DNA of 64,000 nucleotides, from the NCBI RefSeq assembly GCF_040515995.1, contig NZ_CP159485.1, positions 372,001-436,000 on the forward strand, written 5' to 3'. A program made the position numbers and the translations under genes. The notes below the pieces were generated by a model. That model had not been told where the DNA came from. It was given only the letters and a program-made list of their open reading frames with translations, and ran no database searches. Shown here piece by piece: positions 52,650 through 61,933 of the stretch (within the stretch, counting starts at the first letter, position 1; the number at the start of each line of letters is the position of its first letter). The DNA is from Proteinivorax hydrogeniformans. GTDB lineage: Bacteria > Bacillota > Proteinivoracia > Proteinivoracales > Proteinivoracaceae.

Positions 52650-53840
52650 TTAATTATCATAAACCTTAAGAAAAGCTTTTTGCAATTCTTCGTCGGTTCC
52701 TAGACTGTTACAAGCACCGCACTGGGTTTTAAGGTCAGCTAATAGTTTAGGATTTTTATTGTTTATTAAACGGAAAGCTTGTCCTATTGCTTTAGACTGT
52801 ACATTGGTATCTGAGGACAGCTGTAATAGTGCATTAAAGGTCTTTCTATTTAAATAAAAGTTACTTGTCTTATTTGGAAAGTTAACTCCTTCTATTATGG
52901 ATGTTAAGGATTCTTCTAAAACATTGCCGATTGGATAGGCATGATTTCCACAAGTATACACAACACCATCAAAATCAACAAATAAATCACCATGATATTT
53001 TCCGTTGTCGTAGGCGTTTTCTCTTTGAATAAAGTGGGGGCAGCTAATGTTGAAAAGTTGCTCTTTGTCTTTATTTTCCAGCCTCCTGTTATCTAAACTT
53101 GCAGCATCTCCAATGTCCGCAACTTCTAGATGCTTAAGAAGCACTTTTCCTTTTGAGTTTGAATACATCTTTGTTTGATTTGAATAAACATACTCCATCT
53201 CCATATCAAGTTGATCCATTGCCGCTTGCAAAATTTTATTGGTAGAATTACTCCACAAACCACTAGAAGTAGCGGTAACTCTAAGCCTATGACCTATGGC
53301 GTCTAGACTATGTTTTTGACCGTAGCCTTGATTTAAAAACTCATCAATGACGTCAGATACTACTTGGACAGGGACGATATTATAAATTCCCGAGTTTGCT
53401 TTTGCTAGTGTTGTATGATTGTTGTCAACGCTAAAGTATATTCGGCTAAGACCAGCATTTTTAAGGCTTTTTACGATCTCTTTTGTGTCTAAATGGTATA
53501 GCCCAGCTTTTGTTAAGATATCTTTATTTAGCTCCTTGTACTTACCGAAGGCTCCCATTAGCCCTCCGTTTGTTACAATAGTAGGAAGCATCGACTTTTT
53601 GCTTGAATACTCTATTAAATGAAGGAGGCTATTATATTCAACTAACGGTTCGCCACCACTCCAGTAAGTTCCTATCATCCCTAAATTTGCGCCTTCGTCG
53701 ATTATCTCTTTAATTTTACTGAAGGATAGCTTAGGCTGTTTGCCATTTTTAGAGCGTGTAGTACTGTTAAGACAGATTGGACAATCATTATTGCAGTCAG
53801 GTGTTAGTGCTATTTTAAGTTGTGCTGTAGGTTTAAACAT
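52650..53840 (-). CDS. Radical SAM protein with SPASM-like C-terminal Cys region
   Basis: A 396-residue radical SAM enzyme. The cluster motif is CNNDCPIC (C-x3-C-x2-C, residues 16-23), followed by TYWSGGEPLVEY, which binds S-adenosylmethionine. The C-terminal part carries further Cys residues (ISCPHF, VVYTCGNHAYPIGN, CGACNSLG) that resemble a SPASM/twitch auxiliary-cluster region, typical of peptide- or protein-modifying enzymes. ATG at 53840 is preceded by a weak AATTGGAGTG site. It is a single gene bordered by the repeat island. No obvious peptide substrate gene was found next to it, so its target is unknown; proteins with similar layout also act in sporulation-killing-factor-like and anaerobic sulfatase systems. 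Confidence 0.85.
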   Translation of the reverse strand: MFKPTAQLKIALTPDCNNDCPICLNSTTRSKNGKQPKLSFSKIKEIIDEGANLGMIGTYWSGGEPLVEYNSLLHLIEYSSKKSMLPTIVTNGGLMGAFGKYKELNKDILTKAGLYHLDTKEIVKSLKNAGLSRIYFSVDNNHTTLAKANSGIYNIVPVQVVSDVIDEFLNQGYGQKHSLDAIGHRLRVTATSSGLWSNSTNKILQAAMDQLDMEMEYVYSNQTKMYSNSKGKVLLKHLEVADIGDAASLDNRRLENKDKEQLFNISCPHFIQRENAYDNGKYHGDLFVDFDGVVYTCGNHAYPIGNVLEESLTSIIEGVNFPNKTSNFYLNRKTFNALLQLSSDTNVQSKAIGQAFRLINNKNPKLLADLKTQCGACNSLGTDEELQKAFLKVYDN

Positions 53841-53921
53841 GGATATAAATTCACTCCAATTTTTAAAATTTTCTAGATTAAATGGCTGTAAGGCACACTT
53901 TTACAATCCAAACTTAAAACT

Positions 53922-53950
53922 CATTCTAACAGATGAAGTTATACTGTCAA
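53922..53950 (-). promoter_or_regulatory. Likely promoter of the radical SAM gene
   Basis: On the minus strand TTGACA, 17 bases and AGAATG, about 80 bases before the start codon. The -35 is perfect, the -10 weak. Confidence 0.5.
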
Positions 53951-53997
53951 CAGTGTATAGACAAACTACAAGAAAGCAACTTTTTAACACATAAACC

Positions 53998-54026
53998 TTG
54001 CAAAATTAGCAAAAACTAGATACAAT
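53998..54026 (+). promoter_or_regulatory. Likely promoter of deoD
   Basis: TTGCAA, 17 bases and TACAAT, about 85 bases before the start codon of deoD. Confidence 0.55.
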
Positions 54027-54109
54027 TCTACTTACAATAGTTTTAGTTGTTACAATTATCCAGTCTATAGAAAGGTTGGATATAAATCGTATTTGAGGAG
54101 GAAAAAATT

Positions 54110-54823
54110 ATGTTACCAACACCACATATTGAGTCGAAAAATAAGGACGAGATTGCAAAAACAGTGCTAATGCCGGGGGATCCTTTGCGAGCAAAATTCA
54201 TTGCAGATACTTTTTTAGAGGATGTAAAACAGTTTAACAAGGTTAGAAATGTTTTAGGATATACCGGTACTTACAAAGGAAGAAGAATTTCAGTTATGGC
54301 AAGTGGTATGGGAATGCCAAGCATTGGAATTTATTCCTATGAGCTTTACAAGTTTTACGGAGTGGAAAACATTATTCGTATAGGTTCTTGTGGAGCATAT
54401 ACTCCAGATGTAAAGCTATATGATGTGATTTTGGCAAAGGATGCCTGGAGTGAGTCTAGCTTTGCAAAAGTGCAAGGCGGTTACGAAGGTGATGTTATCG
54501 AAGGAACTCCAGAATTAAACGAAAGGCTTCAAAAATACGCCGATGAGCTTAATATCCCTATGCATAGAGAAAGAATTCATTCTTCTGATGTATTTTATAG
54601 AGAAAACTTTGATGAATATAAAGAAATTTACGACAAGCACGGCTGCGTAGCTGTAGAAATGGAAGCTTTTGCACTTTTCCATAATGCTAGGGTAACCGGC
54701 AAAAAAGCAGCATGTATTCTTACTGTTTCAGATAACTTAGCAACAAAAGAAGAGACAACTTCTGACGAGCGACAAAACGCCTTTACAAACATGATGAAAA
54801 TCGCTTTGGAAATGGCAGAGTAG
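54110..54823 (+). CDS. deoD: Purine nucleoside phosphorylase DeoD
   Basis: The 237-residue hexameric-type enzyme splits purine (deoxy)nucleosides with phosphate to base and (deoxy)ribose-1-phosphate in nucleoside salvage. Family motifs: HIESKNKDEIA at the start, LMPGDPLRAKFIA (phosphate-binding, about 20-33), GMGMPSIGIYSYEL, IRIGSCGAY (about 86), VEMEAFALF (ribose-binding Glu, about 180) and the catalytic Asp in TVSDNLAT (about 204). ATG at 54110 follows GAGGAGG. It is a single-gene unit with a terminator. Confidence 0.97.
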   Translation: MLPTPHIESKNKDEIAKTVLMPGDPLRAKFIADTFLEDVKQFNKVRNVLGYTGTYKGRRISVMASGMGMPSIGIYSYELYKFYGVENIIRIGSCGAYTPDVKLYDVILAKDAWSESSFAKVQGGYEGDVIEGTPELNERLQKYADELNIPMHRERIHSSDVFYRENFDEYKEIYDKHGCVAVEMEAFALFHNARVTGKKAACILTVSDNLATKEETTSDERQNAFTNMMKIALEMAE

Positions 54824-54860
54824 TATTAAAGCTAAGCTTTGATTTTAAGAAGATAATGAT

Positions 54861-54905
54861 AAAAACGAGTAGCCTAAGCAAAGCTGAGGCTACTCGTTTG
54901 TTCTT
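54861..54905 (+). terminator. Terminator of deoD
   Basis: ACGAGTAGCCT pairs with AGGCTACTCGT, followed by a T-rich tail. Confidence 0.88.
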
Positions 54906-55073
54906 TTTTTGCAAAGACTTCGGTGGTATAACACTTAGCTAGGGATAGCCGGCATTAATAATCTATGCATTAAATAACTATTGATATAATAGTTTTGCTG
55001 CACAATACGTCTTTTAATGAATATAAATTATGTATATTAGTTAAAGAGGTTTTGATAATAAGGAGGTGTCTGT

Positions 55074-56312
55074 TTGACAGGTATAAATGTTTTTGAAGAG
55101 GCTCAGAAACAGATAAGGATAGCTTGTGAAAAGCTTGAAGTTGATAGAGGGTATTATGAAATTTTAAAGCAGCCTGAAAGAGTTATGGAGGTTTCGTTTC
55201 CTGTGAGGATGGATGATGGTAGGGTTGAAGTGTTTACAGGCTATAGATCGCAGCACGACGACACCCTAGGTCCTGCTAAGGGCGGAATTAGATTTCACCC
55301 TCTCGTTACTGCAGATGAGGTTAAAGCCCTGTCGATGTGGATGACCATAAAGTGCGCCCTAGTTGGCGTTCCCTTTGGTGGAGGTAAAGGGGGAGTGAAC
55401 TGTAACCCCAAAAAGCTTTCCTATGGAGAGTTAGAGCGCATTGCACGGGGGTATATAAGAAGCATAGCTCCGATAGTAGGTAGCGAAAAAGATATACCGG
55501 CACCGGATGTTTATACCAACGAAAAAGTAATGGCTTGGATGGTCGATGAGTTTAGCAAACTAAAGGGATATACAGATTACGGTGTGGTAACTGGCAAACC
55601 CCTAATTTTGGGTGGGTCAGCAGCAAGGGATGAGGCAACGGCAATGGGTTGTTTTATTACAACCAAAGAAGCGCTAAAAAAATTTAATTTGTCGGTAAAC
55701 AAGGCAACAGTTTGTATCCAAGGCTTTGGAAACGCTGGATTTAACTTAGCAAAAATCCTATTTGATTCAGGAGCAAAAATTATAGGTGTTAGCGATAGCA
55801 GGGGAGGGCTTTTCAATCCCGAAGGAATAAATCCAAAAGAGTTATTAGAAGTTAAAAATAGTAAAGGCTCTGTGGTATATGGAAGTGGCAAGGTTATAAC
55901 AAATGAAGAGCTTTTAGAGTTAAATTGCGATGTTTTAATACCTGCTGCCTTAGAAAATCAAATCACCGAAAAAAATGTCCATAATATCAAAGCAAAAATA
56001 GTTTCTGAAGCAGCAAATGGACCAACAACTACTGCAGCTAGTAAGATATTATATAAAAAAGGGATATTAGTTGTTCCTGATATCTTAGCAAGTGCCGGGG
56101 GCGTAACAGTGTCTTATTTTGAATGGGTCCAAAACAAAACAGGGTACTATTGGGATTATGATGAAGTTACCCAGAAATTAGAAAAAATGATGGTTAATGC
56201 CTTTAAAGATATATTTGACATGCATCAGAAAAACCAAGTTGACATAAGAGAAGCGGCGTTTCTAATTGCTATTAAGCGGATAGTGGAAGGACTTAAATAT
56301 AAGCTAAGTTAG
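55074..56312 (+). CDS. gdhA: Glutamate dehydrogenase (Glu/Leu/Phe/Val dehydrogenase family)
   Basis: The 412-residue enzyme interconverts glutamate and 2-oxoglutarate plus ammonia with NAD(P). The N-terminal substrate domain shows GPAKGGIRFHP (about 65) and GVPFGGGKGGV with the catalytic Lys (about 100), then DVYTNEKVMAWM; the C-terminal Rossmann domain shows IQGFGNAGFN (about 218) and GVSDSRGG. Length and motifs fit the RocG/GudB-type catabolic hexamers. TTG at 55074 follows AAGGAGGTG, giving MTGINVFEEAQ. In a peptide-fermenting anaerobe it provides reducing power from glutamate, which fits the hydrogenases encoded next to it. Confidence 0.95.
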   Translation: MTGINVFEEAQKQIRIACEKLEVDRGYYEILKQPERVMEVSFPVRMDDGRVEVFTGYRSQHDDTLGPAKGGIRFHPLVTADEVKALSMWMTIKCALVGVPFGGGKGGVNCNPKKLSYGELERIARGYIRSIAPIVGSEKDIPAPDVYTNEKVMAWMVDEFSKLKGYTDYGVVTGKPLILGGSAARDEATAMGCFITTKEALKKFNLSVNKATVCIQGFGNAGFNLAKILFDSGAKIIGVSDSRGGLFNPEGINPKELLEVKNSKGSVVYGSGKVITNEELLELNCDVLIPAALENQITEKNVHNIKAKIVSEAANGPTTTAASKILYKKGILVVPDILASAGGVTVSYFEWVQNKTGYYWDYDEVTQKLEKMMVNAFKDIFDMHQKNQVDIREAAFLIAIKRIVEGLKYKLS

Positions 56313-56325
56313 AAAAGGATAATTC

Positions 56326-56370
56326 AACCAAAGACACCACATGCAAAAGCAAGTGGTATCTTTGGTTATT
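56326..56370 (+). terminator. Terminator of gdhA
   Basis: AACCAAAGA-ACCAC pairs with GTGGT-TCTTTGGTT around a loop of 12 bases. Confidence 0.88.
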
Positions 56371-56481
56371 AATTTAACGCAAATTTTTAGGACAATTTTT
56401 AATGCTATGGTTGGATTTACAAAGAAAATGAGTTATAATATAACATAGTATGTGAAAAAAATAACAAAAAGAGGTGAGGGG

Positions 56482-58185
56482 ATGAATTTTATCAGCTTTT
56501 CTGAAGAAAAGTGCGTAAATTGCTATAAATGTATTAGAGCATGTCATACAAAGGCAATTTCTGTATTTGGGGATCGTCAGGAAAATGATGAAGAGCGTTG
56601 TATATCCTGTGGCGAGTGCTATGTATCTTGTGAGCACGACGGCTTTTTTATAAAAGATAAGGTTCAGGAAGTAAAGGATGCCTTGTCATCTAATAAAAAG
56701 GTTATAGCAAGCTTAGCTCCTTCTTTTCCAGGCGCTTTTTCGTTAAAAGAAGGGGAGCAAATTGTTTCTGCGTTAAAAAAGCTAGGGTTTTATGCAGTGG
56801 AGGAAACAGCGGTTGGAGCTGATGTGATACTAGATAGTTATGAGGATTATACAGAAAACTCAACCCTAGATAATTTAATATCTACAAGCTGTCCTTCCGC
56901 TAACTATCTAGTTGAGAAATATTATCCCGAGCTTAAGAAATATATGATGCCGGTTGTATCACCGATGGTGGCCCATGGCAAATCCATACGCCAGTTTTAC
57001 GGTGAGGATGTATATGTAGTTTTCATTGGTCCTTGTATAGCAAAAAAAGTAGAAGCTAAAGAACCACAATATGAAGGGATAATTAATTCTGTACTCACCT
57101 TTGTTGAACTACAAAAATGGTTTGAGGAAGAGAGCTTGGATTTGCAAAAATTTGATCCTCAACCTTTTGATAGAAAGGGAACCAACAAGGGGAAGTTAAT
57201 TCCATGTAAAATAAAATTAGCGGAAGAGAAAAATAAAAGGTTCGAAAAACTGGTTGTGACGGGGGTAGAGCAGTGTAAAGAGTTACTAGAAAGCATTAAA
57301 AAAGGAGAGCTGAGCGGACTTTTTCTGGAAATGCTGTCCTGCGCTGGAGGCTGTATTGACGGCACCGGTATACCTAAAGATGCAGTCAGCTATCATGTTA
57401 GAAAAAAACGGGTAAGAGATTATATTAAAAAAAGTGATAATGAGGAAGGTTCTAACATTTGCAAAGAACCTATTGATATTAGTAGAAAGGTTTCAGCTAA
57501 AGAGGTTAAAGAGCACCAGTACACTAACGCACAGATCCTAGGTGTGCTAAACAGCATGGGAAAAAACAAAAAAGAAGATGAACTTAACTGTAACGCCTGC
57601 GGATATGGTACGTGTAGGGAGTTGGCAGAATCCATTTTAAGAGGAAGTTCCCATGTTAATATGTGCCTTCCTTATATGCGTTCCAAAGCAGAAAGTTTAA
57701 AGAATGTAATTTTTGACCACAGTCCTAATGCAATTTTTATGGTCGGCTTTGACTTAACTGTCAAAGAGTTTAACCCTGCATCTGAAAAGTTATTTAACAA
57801 AAATGTAGAAAAAATCAAAGGTAAAAGAATAGGCGAGGTAATATCCGAAGAAATTTTTGAGAAGGTGCTGGAGACAAAATCCAACATGATAGGCAAAAAA
57901 ATAGAATACTCTCAACATGGAGTTATCCTAATTGCCAACATTATATATTTAAAGGAACAAAGCGTATTAATGACAATAATGACTGACGTAACTTCTGAAG
58001 AAAAGAATAAAGAAGAGTTAGTTAGGGTTAAGAAAAACACCCTAGATGTGGCCCAAAGCGTTATAGATAAACAAATGAGAGTAGCACAAGAGGTGGCTGG
58101 ACTTTTAGGCGAAACTACAGCAGAAACAAAAGTTGCCTTGACAAAACTTAAAGATATAGTGATTGAGGAGCGGGGGAATGAGTGA
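56482..58185 (+). CDS. Sensory [FeFe]-hydrogenase-like protein with PAS domain (HydS-like, group C)
   Basis: A protein of about 567 residues combining two N-terminal 4Fe-4S clusters (CVNCYKCIRAC and CISCGECYVSC, residues 11-50), an H-cluster domain (about 75-330), a further cluster region (CNACGYGTC...NMC, about 375-405), a PAS domain (about 418-510) and a helical output tail. H-cluster motifs are ISTSCPS, GPCIAKK and LEMLSCAGGC. In the first, Ser replaces the proton-relay Cys found in productive hydrogenases (the next one in this cluster has SSCCPS). This fits a hydrogen or redox sensor rather than a fast catalyst. ATG at 56482 with GAGGTGAGGGG is preferred to 56452. It overlaps the phosphatase gene by 4 bases. 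Confidence 0.88.
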   Translation: MNFISFSEEKCVNCYKCIRACHTKAISVFGDRQENDEERCISCGECYVSCEHDGFFIKDKVQEVKDALSSNKKVIASLAPSFPGAFSLKEGEQIVSALKKLGFYAVEETAVGADVILDSYEDYTENSTLDNLISTSCPSANYLVEKYYPELKKYMMPVVSPMVAHGKSIRQFYGEDVYVVFIGPCIAKKVEAKEPQYEGIINSVLTFVELQKWFEEESLDLQKFDPQPFDRKGTNKGKLIPCKIKLAEEKNKRFEKLVVTGVEQCKELLESIKKGELSGLFLEMLSCAGGCIDGTGIPKDAVSYHVRKKRVRDYIKKSDNEEGSNICKEPIDISRKVSAKEVKEHQYTNAQILGVLNSMGKNKKEDELNCNACGYGTCRELAESILRGSSHVNMCLPYMRSKAESLKNVIFDHSPNAIFMVGFDLTVKEFNPASEKLFNKNVEKIKGKRIGEVISEEIFEKVLETKSNMIGKKIEYSQHGVILIANIIYLKEQSVLMTIMTDVTSEEKNKEELVRVKKNTLDVAQSVIDKQMRVAQEVAGLLGETTAETKVALTKLKDIVIEERGNE

Positions 58186-59354
58186 TGGACTTCTTTTTAG
58201 ACTATGCTTATGACAATATAAATAAACACAATGAAGAGTTATGTGGGGACAACATTGAAGTTATCGAAACAGATGAAAATATTATAATAATATTAGCTGA
58301 CGGCTTAGGAAGTGGCGTCAAAGCAAACATTTTAGCTACCATGACCACAAAGATTGCTGGAACGATGCTTAAAGGAGGGGCAACCATCTACGAGACTGTG
58401 GAAACCATAGCGAGCACCCTGCCTGTCTGCAACGTCCGCAAACTTGCTTATTCTACCTTTGCGATTTTAAAAATATCAAAAAATGGTAAAGCTCATATCA
58501 TTGAGTATGATAATCCACCAGTCTTCTTTATAAGAAACAGCAGGTTGGTTGAACTAGAAAAAAAAGAGAGAGTCATGCACGGCAAAAAAATTCTTGAAAG
58601 TGAAACCCAGTTAAAAAAAGAGGATATGCTGATATTAGTAAGTGATGGCGCTATTCATGCAGGGGTTGGTGGCGTGCTTAACTTAGGGTGGAAATGGGAA
58701 AATGTAGCGGAATACCTAATCAAGCAATCAAAGATTGAAAAGTGTGCCAAGGTAATATCTAAAAGATTGATAGATACTTCAAACTTTTTATATAATGAAA
58801 AACCAGGCGATGATACATCAGCTTTTGTTGTAAAAATGCGTCAACCTGAAATCTTGCAAATCTTCTCCGGTCCACCTAAAGATAAAAATGACGACCATCT
58901 GCTAGTAGATAAGTTCTTAAACTCTAGAGGGAAAAAGGTGGTTTGTGGCGGAACTGCGGCAAATATAATAAGTAGAGAAACAAAAAAGGAGATAAAAGTT
59001 GATGTAAAATCTGGAACTTCTGAAGTTCCTCCTATTGCCAAAATTGAAGGTATAGATCTGGTGACAGAAGGGGTAATTACGCTTACAAAGGTGCTAGAAA
59101 ACATCGAAGAGTATTTGGTTGACACTCATTTAAAAGAATCTACTTGGGATTTAAAAGCTAAAGATGGAGCTTCTCTTTTAACTAAAATGTTTATAGAGGA
59201 TTGTACTCATATTAAATTTTATGTAGGGCAGGCAATAAATCCAGCCCACCAAAACCCTGACTTGCCTAACTTAGGAATTAAAATCCAGGTTATCCAGGGA
59301 ATAGCAGAGCAGTTAGAAGGCATGGGCAAAAAAGTGTCTATAGATTTTTATTAA
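58182..59354 (+). CDS. SpoIIE-type PP2C protein phosphatase
   Basis: A 390-residue protein phosphatase of the SpoIIE/PP2C class. Metal-binding motifs are LADGLGSGVKAN (about 38), LVSDGAIHAGVG (about 150) and GDDTSAFVVK (about 207). The C-terminal 180 residues form an extra domain of unknown role with a GGTAANIISRE stretch. It is translationally coupled to the sensory hydrogenase-like gene (overlap of 4 bases), so it is the probable output of that sensor: reduction state or hydrogen would alter dephosphorylation of a partner. No matching kinase is seen in the window. Confidence 0.9.
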   Translation: MMDFFLDYAYDNINKHNEELCGDNIEVIETDENIIIILADGLGSGVKANILATMTTKIAGTMLKGGATIYETVETIASTLPVCNVRKLAYSTFAILKISKNGKAHIIEYDNPPVFFIRNSRLVELEKKERVMHGKKILESETQLKKEDMLILVSDGAIHAGVGGVLNLGWKWENVAEYLIKQSKIEKCAKVISKRLIDTSNFLYNEKPGDDTSAFVVKMRQPEILQIFSGPPKDKNDDHLLVDKFLNSRGKKVVCGGTAANIISRETKKEIKVDVKSGTSEVPPIAKIEGIDLVTEGVITLTKVLENIEEYLVDTHLKESTWDLKAKDGASLLTKMFIEDCTHIKFYVGQAINPAHQNPDLPNLGIKIQVIQGIAEQLEGMGKKVSIDFY

Positions 59355-59373
59355 AACTAAAGGGGGATTTATA

Positions 59374-59610
59374 ATGAAGACGATAAATGTATGTATCGGC
59401 AGTGCATGTCATTTAAAAGGGGCATATGATGTAATTAATAAGTTTGAAAAAATACTAGAGGAAAGAAAGTTAGAAGATAAAGTAGAACTTAAGGCAGCAT
59501 TTTGTTTGGGTGAATGCACTAAAGCAGTGTCAGTAAAAATAGATGATGGCCCTATCCATTCTCTAACAGCTGACAAAGTGGAAGAATTTTTAGAAAAAGA
59601 GGTACTTTAA
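59374..59610 (+). CDS. Thioredoxin-like [2Fe-2S] ferredoxin
   Basis: A 78-residue thioredoxin-fold ferredoxin like the C-terminal part of NuoE/HydC. The four cluster Cys are in CIGSACHLKG (two) and AFCLGEC (two). It can pass electrons between the hydrogenase encoded next and another carrier such as NAD-linked enzymes. ATG at 59374 follows AAGGGGG; it lies 19 bases after the phosphatase gene and 35 before the hydrogenase. Confidence 0.92.
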   Translation: MKTINVCIGSACHLKGAYDVINKFEKILEERKLEDKVELKAAFCLGECTKAVSVKIDDGPIHSLTADKVEEFLEKEVL

Positions 59611-59645
59611 GGGGATTAATACTTAACTTGGAGAGGAAGGGAAAA

Positions 59646-61100
59646 ATGAGAAAATTTGACAATAAAGTACAAGAAATGAAGTATGAGGTCCTTAAAGAGA
59701 TATCCAAAGCAGCATTTGCTGGAAATCTAGAAAAGGAAATTGCCAATATTCCAAAGATAATTGATCCAGGTCCAGAACCTAGGATAAGATGCTGTATCCA
59801 TAAAGATAGGGTTGTTACCTTAGAGCGGATAAAAGTAGCTTTAGGTGGCAATGAAAATAATAGTAATAATATTGAGGTAATCGATGAGGCATGTGATGAG
59901 TGCTTTGCAACTAGATATGTAGTTACAGAAGCATGTAGGGGCTGCTTAGCTCACCGCTGTATTTCTGCCTGTCCTGTTGGCGCCATTGATTTTGTACATC
60001 ATAGGGCGAAAATAGATGGACAAAAGTGTATTGAATGCGGTAAATGTAGAGATGTATGTCCATATAACGCCATAATAGATGTGATGCGACCTTGTAAAAA
60101 GGCATGTAAAGTGGATGCCATAAGTATTAACGAAGATAAAAAAGCGGTTATAGATGATGAAAAGTGTATCCAGTGCGGGGCGTGTGTATATCAATGTCCT
60201 TTTGGTGCGATAATGGATAAATCATATATAACCGATGTTATAGATTTGCTAAAAAATGCAGATGAGAACAATAAAATTTATGCAATCATAGCTCCAGCTA
60301 TATCAAGCCAATTTACTTACGCTAGTATAGGCCAAGTAATAAATGGCATTAAAAAACTAGGGTTTCATGATGTGGTGGAAGTTGCGCTAGGTGCAGACAT
60401 GGTTGCAGTTAAAGAAACCGAAGAGTACGCAGAAAATATAGAAAGCAAAAAAACAATTACCAGTTCATGTTGTCCTTCCTTTGTTCAATATATTTTAAAA
60501 GAATATCCGCAGCTTAAAGGACATATTTCAACCATGGTTTCTCCTATGATAGCGGTATCTAGGCTTATAAAAAACCTAGACCCAAAAGGAAAAGTAGTGT
60601 TTATAGGGCCGTGCACTGCTAAAAAAATGGAGATAGAACAAGAGGATCTTAAAGGAGCAACAGATTTCGTTTTAACATTTGAAGAGCTTGCAGCTATGAT
60701 AGATTCTAAAGAAATAGAGTTACAAAACTTAGAAGAGGGATTGCTAGATAACGCATCTTTCTACGGAAGAATTTTTGCCCGCTCTGGTGGCCTTACAGAG
60801 GCCGTGAGAAATGTTATAAAACAAGAGAAGTTAGATGTGCCATATAATCCTGTAAGCTGTGATGGGATCGATGAATGTGATAAGGTGCTGAAAAAACTTA
60901 AGTTTAATCGCTGCGACAATACCTTCGTTGAAGGTATGGCCTGTAAAGGTGGTTGTATCGGTGGAGCGGCTTCTTTAAGTCATGGGCCTAAAGACAAAAG
61001 CCAAGTTGACAAATATGGTAAGCTGGCTTTAGAACCGGACACAAAGTCCTCGCTGAGAGTTTTTGATATTGAGGCAATTGATTTTCATAGAAAGTTTTAA
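59646..61100 (+). CDS. Monomeric [FeFe] hydrogenase (group B type)
   Basis: A hydrogenase of about 484 residues. The N-terminal region has CCIHKDR and several ferredoxin motifs (CRGCLAHRC, CIECGKCRDVC, CKKAC, CIQCGACVYQC, about 95-190). The H-cluster domain follows with all three signatures intact: SSCCPSF (with the proton-relay Cys), GPCTAKK and EGMACKGGCIGGA. It should form or oxidise hydrogen in the cytosol. ATG at 59646 with GGAAGGG is chosen over TTG 59628. It is the last gene of the sensor-phosphatase-ferredoxin-hydrogenase operon. Group B is inferred from gene order and the N-terminal layout. Confidence 0.9.
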   Translation: MRKFDNKVQEMKYEVLKEISKAAFAGNLEKEIANIPKIIDPGPEPRIRCCIHKDRVVTLERIKVALGGNENNSNNIEVIDEACDECFATRYVVTEACRGCLAHRCISACPVGAIDFVHHRAKIDGQKCIECGKCRDVCPYNAIIDVMRPCKKACKVDAISINEDKKAVIDDEKCIQCGACVYQCPFGAIMDKSYITDVIDLLKNADENNKIYAIIAPAISSQFTYASIGQVINGIKKLGFHDVVEVALGADMVAVKETEEYAENIESKKTITSSCCPSFVQYILKEYPQLKGHISTMVSPMIAVSRLIKNLDPKGKVVFIGPCTAKKMEIEQEDLKGATDFVLTFEELAAMIDSKEIELQNLEEGLLDNASFYGRIFARSGGLTEAVRNVIKQEKLDVPYNPVSCDGIDECDKVLKKLKFNRCDNTFVEGMACKGGCIGGAASLSHGPKDKSQVDKYGKLALEPDTKSSLRVFDIEAIDFHRKF

Positions 61101-61120
61101 GGAATGAAGGATTAAAAAAA

Positions 61121-61171
61121 CAAAGGGGCCGCCTTCTTTAGGAAAAATCCTGTTTTGAGGCAGCCCCTTTG
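61121..61171. terminator. Bidirectional terminator between hydrogenase and cyclophilin genes
   Basis: CAAAGGGGC-GCCT pairs with AGGC-GCCCCTTTG around a loop of about 25 bases, between convergent genes. Confidence 0.8.
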
Positions 61172-61178
61172 AATTGAT

Positions 61179-61760
61179 TTAATTGTTTTTTAGCACAGTG
61201 ATACTTTTAATTACTACATCATTTTGGTCCGCTTTTGTGCCGGCAATATTGTCTAGAGTTTCTTCGCCTTCTATTAATTTTCCAAAGGCTGCATAACCCC
61301 CATCAAGATGGGGCACCTCATCGCCATGAACGATAAAGAATTGACTGCTAGCTGAGTTAGGGTCATGGCTTCGGGCCATGGAGATAACGCCTTTTGTGTG
61401 GTTTAGGGTGTTTTGAGTAAACCCATTATCTGCAAATTCACCGGTTATGGTTCTTTGAGCTCCGCCGGTGCCATCTCCGTTGGGGTCTCCACCTTGAATC
61501 ATAAACCCTTCTATTATTCTATGAAATGTTAAGCCGTCATAAAAGCCAGATAAGGCTAGTTCAAGGAAGTTTTCCACCGTCTTAGGCGCATGTGCAGGAT
61601 AGAGCTCCAGCACCATTTTTCCACCATCTTCCATTTCTATTTGAACCTTGGGGTTATCTCCTTCTAAAATTTCTTGGGCAGTATCTTCAGGATCATTACT
61701 GCTACACCCTACTATCATCAACACTGCAAATAAAGCAATTATTAATGTGTATTTTTTCAT
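61179..61760 (-). CDS. Cyclophilin-type peptidyl-prolyl isomerase lipoprotein
   Basis: A 193-residue lipoprotein: signal peptide with lipobox VGC (Cys19), acidic linker, then a bacterial cyclophilin domain (about 38-190) with FHRIIEGFMIQGGDPNGDGTGG (catalytic Arg in FHR), QFFIVHGDEVPHLDGGYAAFGK. Such enzymes speed proline cis-trans steps in proteins folding outside the membrane. ATG at 61760 follows AAGGAGGGTAA. The gene is alone and converges on the hydrogenase operon. Confidence 0.95.
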   Translation of the reverse strand: MKKYTLIIALFAVLMIVGCSSNDPEDTAQEILEGDNPKVQIEMEDGGKMVLELYPAHAPKTVENFLELALSGFYDGLTFHRIIEGFMIQGGDPNGDGTGGAQRTITGEFADNGFTQNTLNHTKGVISMARSHDPNSASSQFFIVHGDEVPHLDGGYAAFGKLIEGEETLDNIAGTKADQNDVVIKSITVLKNN

Positions 61761-61933
61761 TCTTTACCCTCCTTTAGTGACTGCTACATCGGTCTAATTT
61801 TTGATTTATTGCTTTATTAATTCTATCATATAACTTAGATATTCTCTATGTATTTTTATTATAGTTTACTAAGTTTAGAAAAAATGATAATATATTAAAC
61901 AAAATAAACTCACTAAATAAAGGAGTGTTTTTT

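Noticed and set aside
53841-54109. Small peptide substrate gene for the radical SAM enzyme
   Set aside because: No short frame with a ribosome site and Cys/Gly-rich or otherwise peptide-like sequence was found on either strand between the radical SAM gene and deoD.
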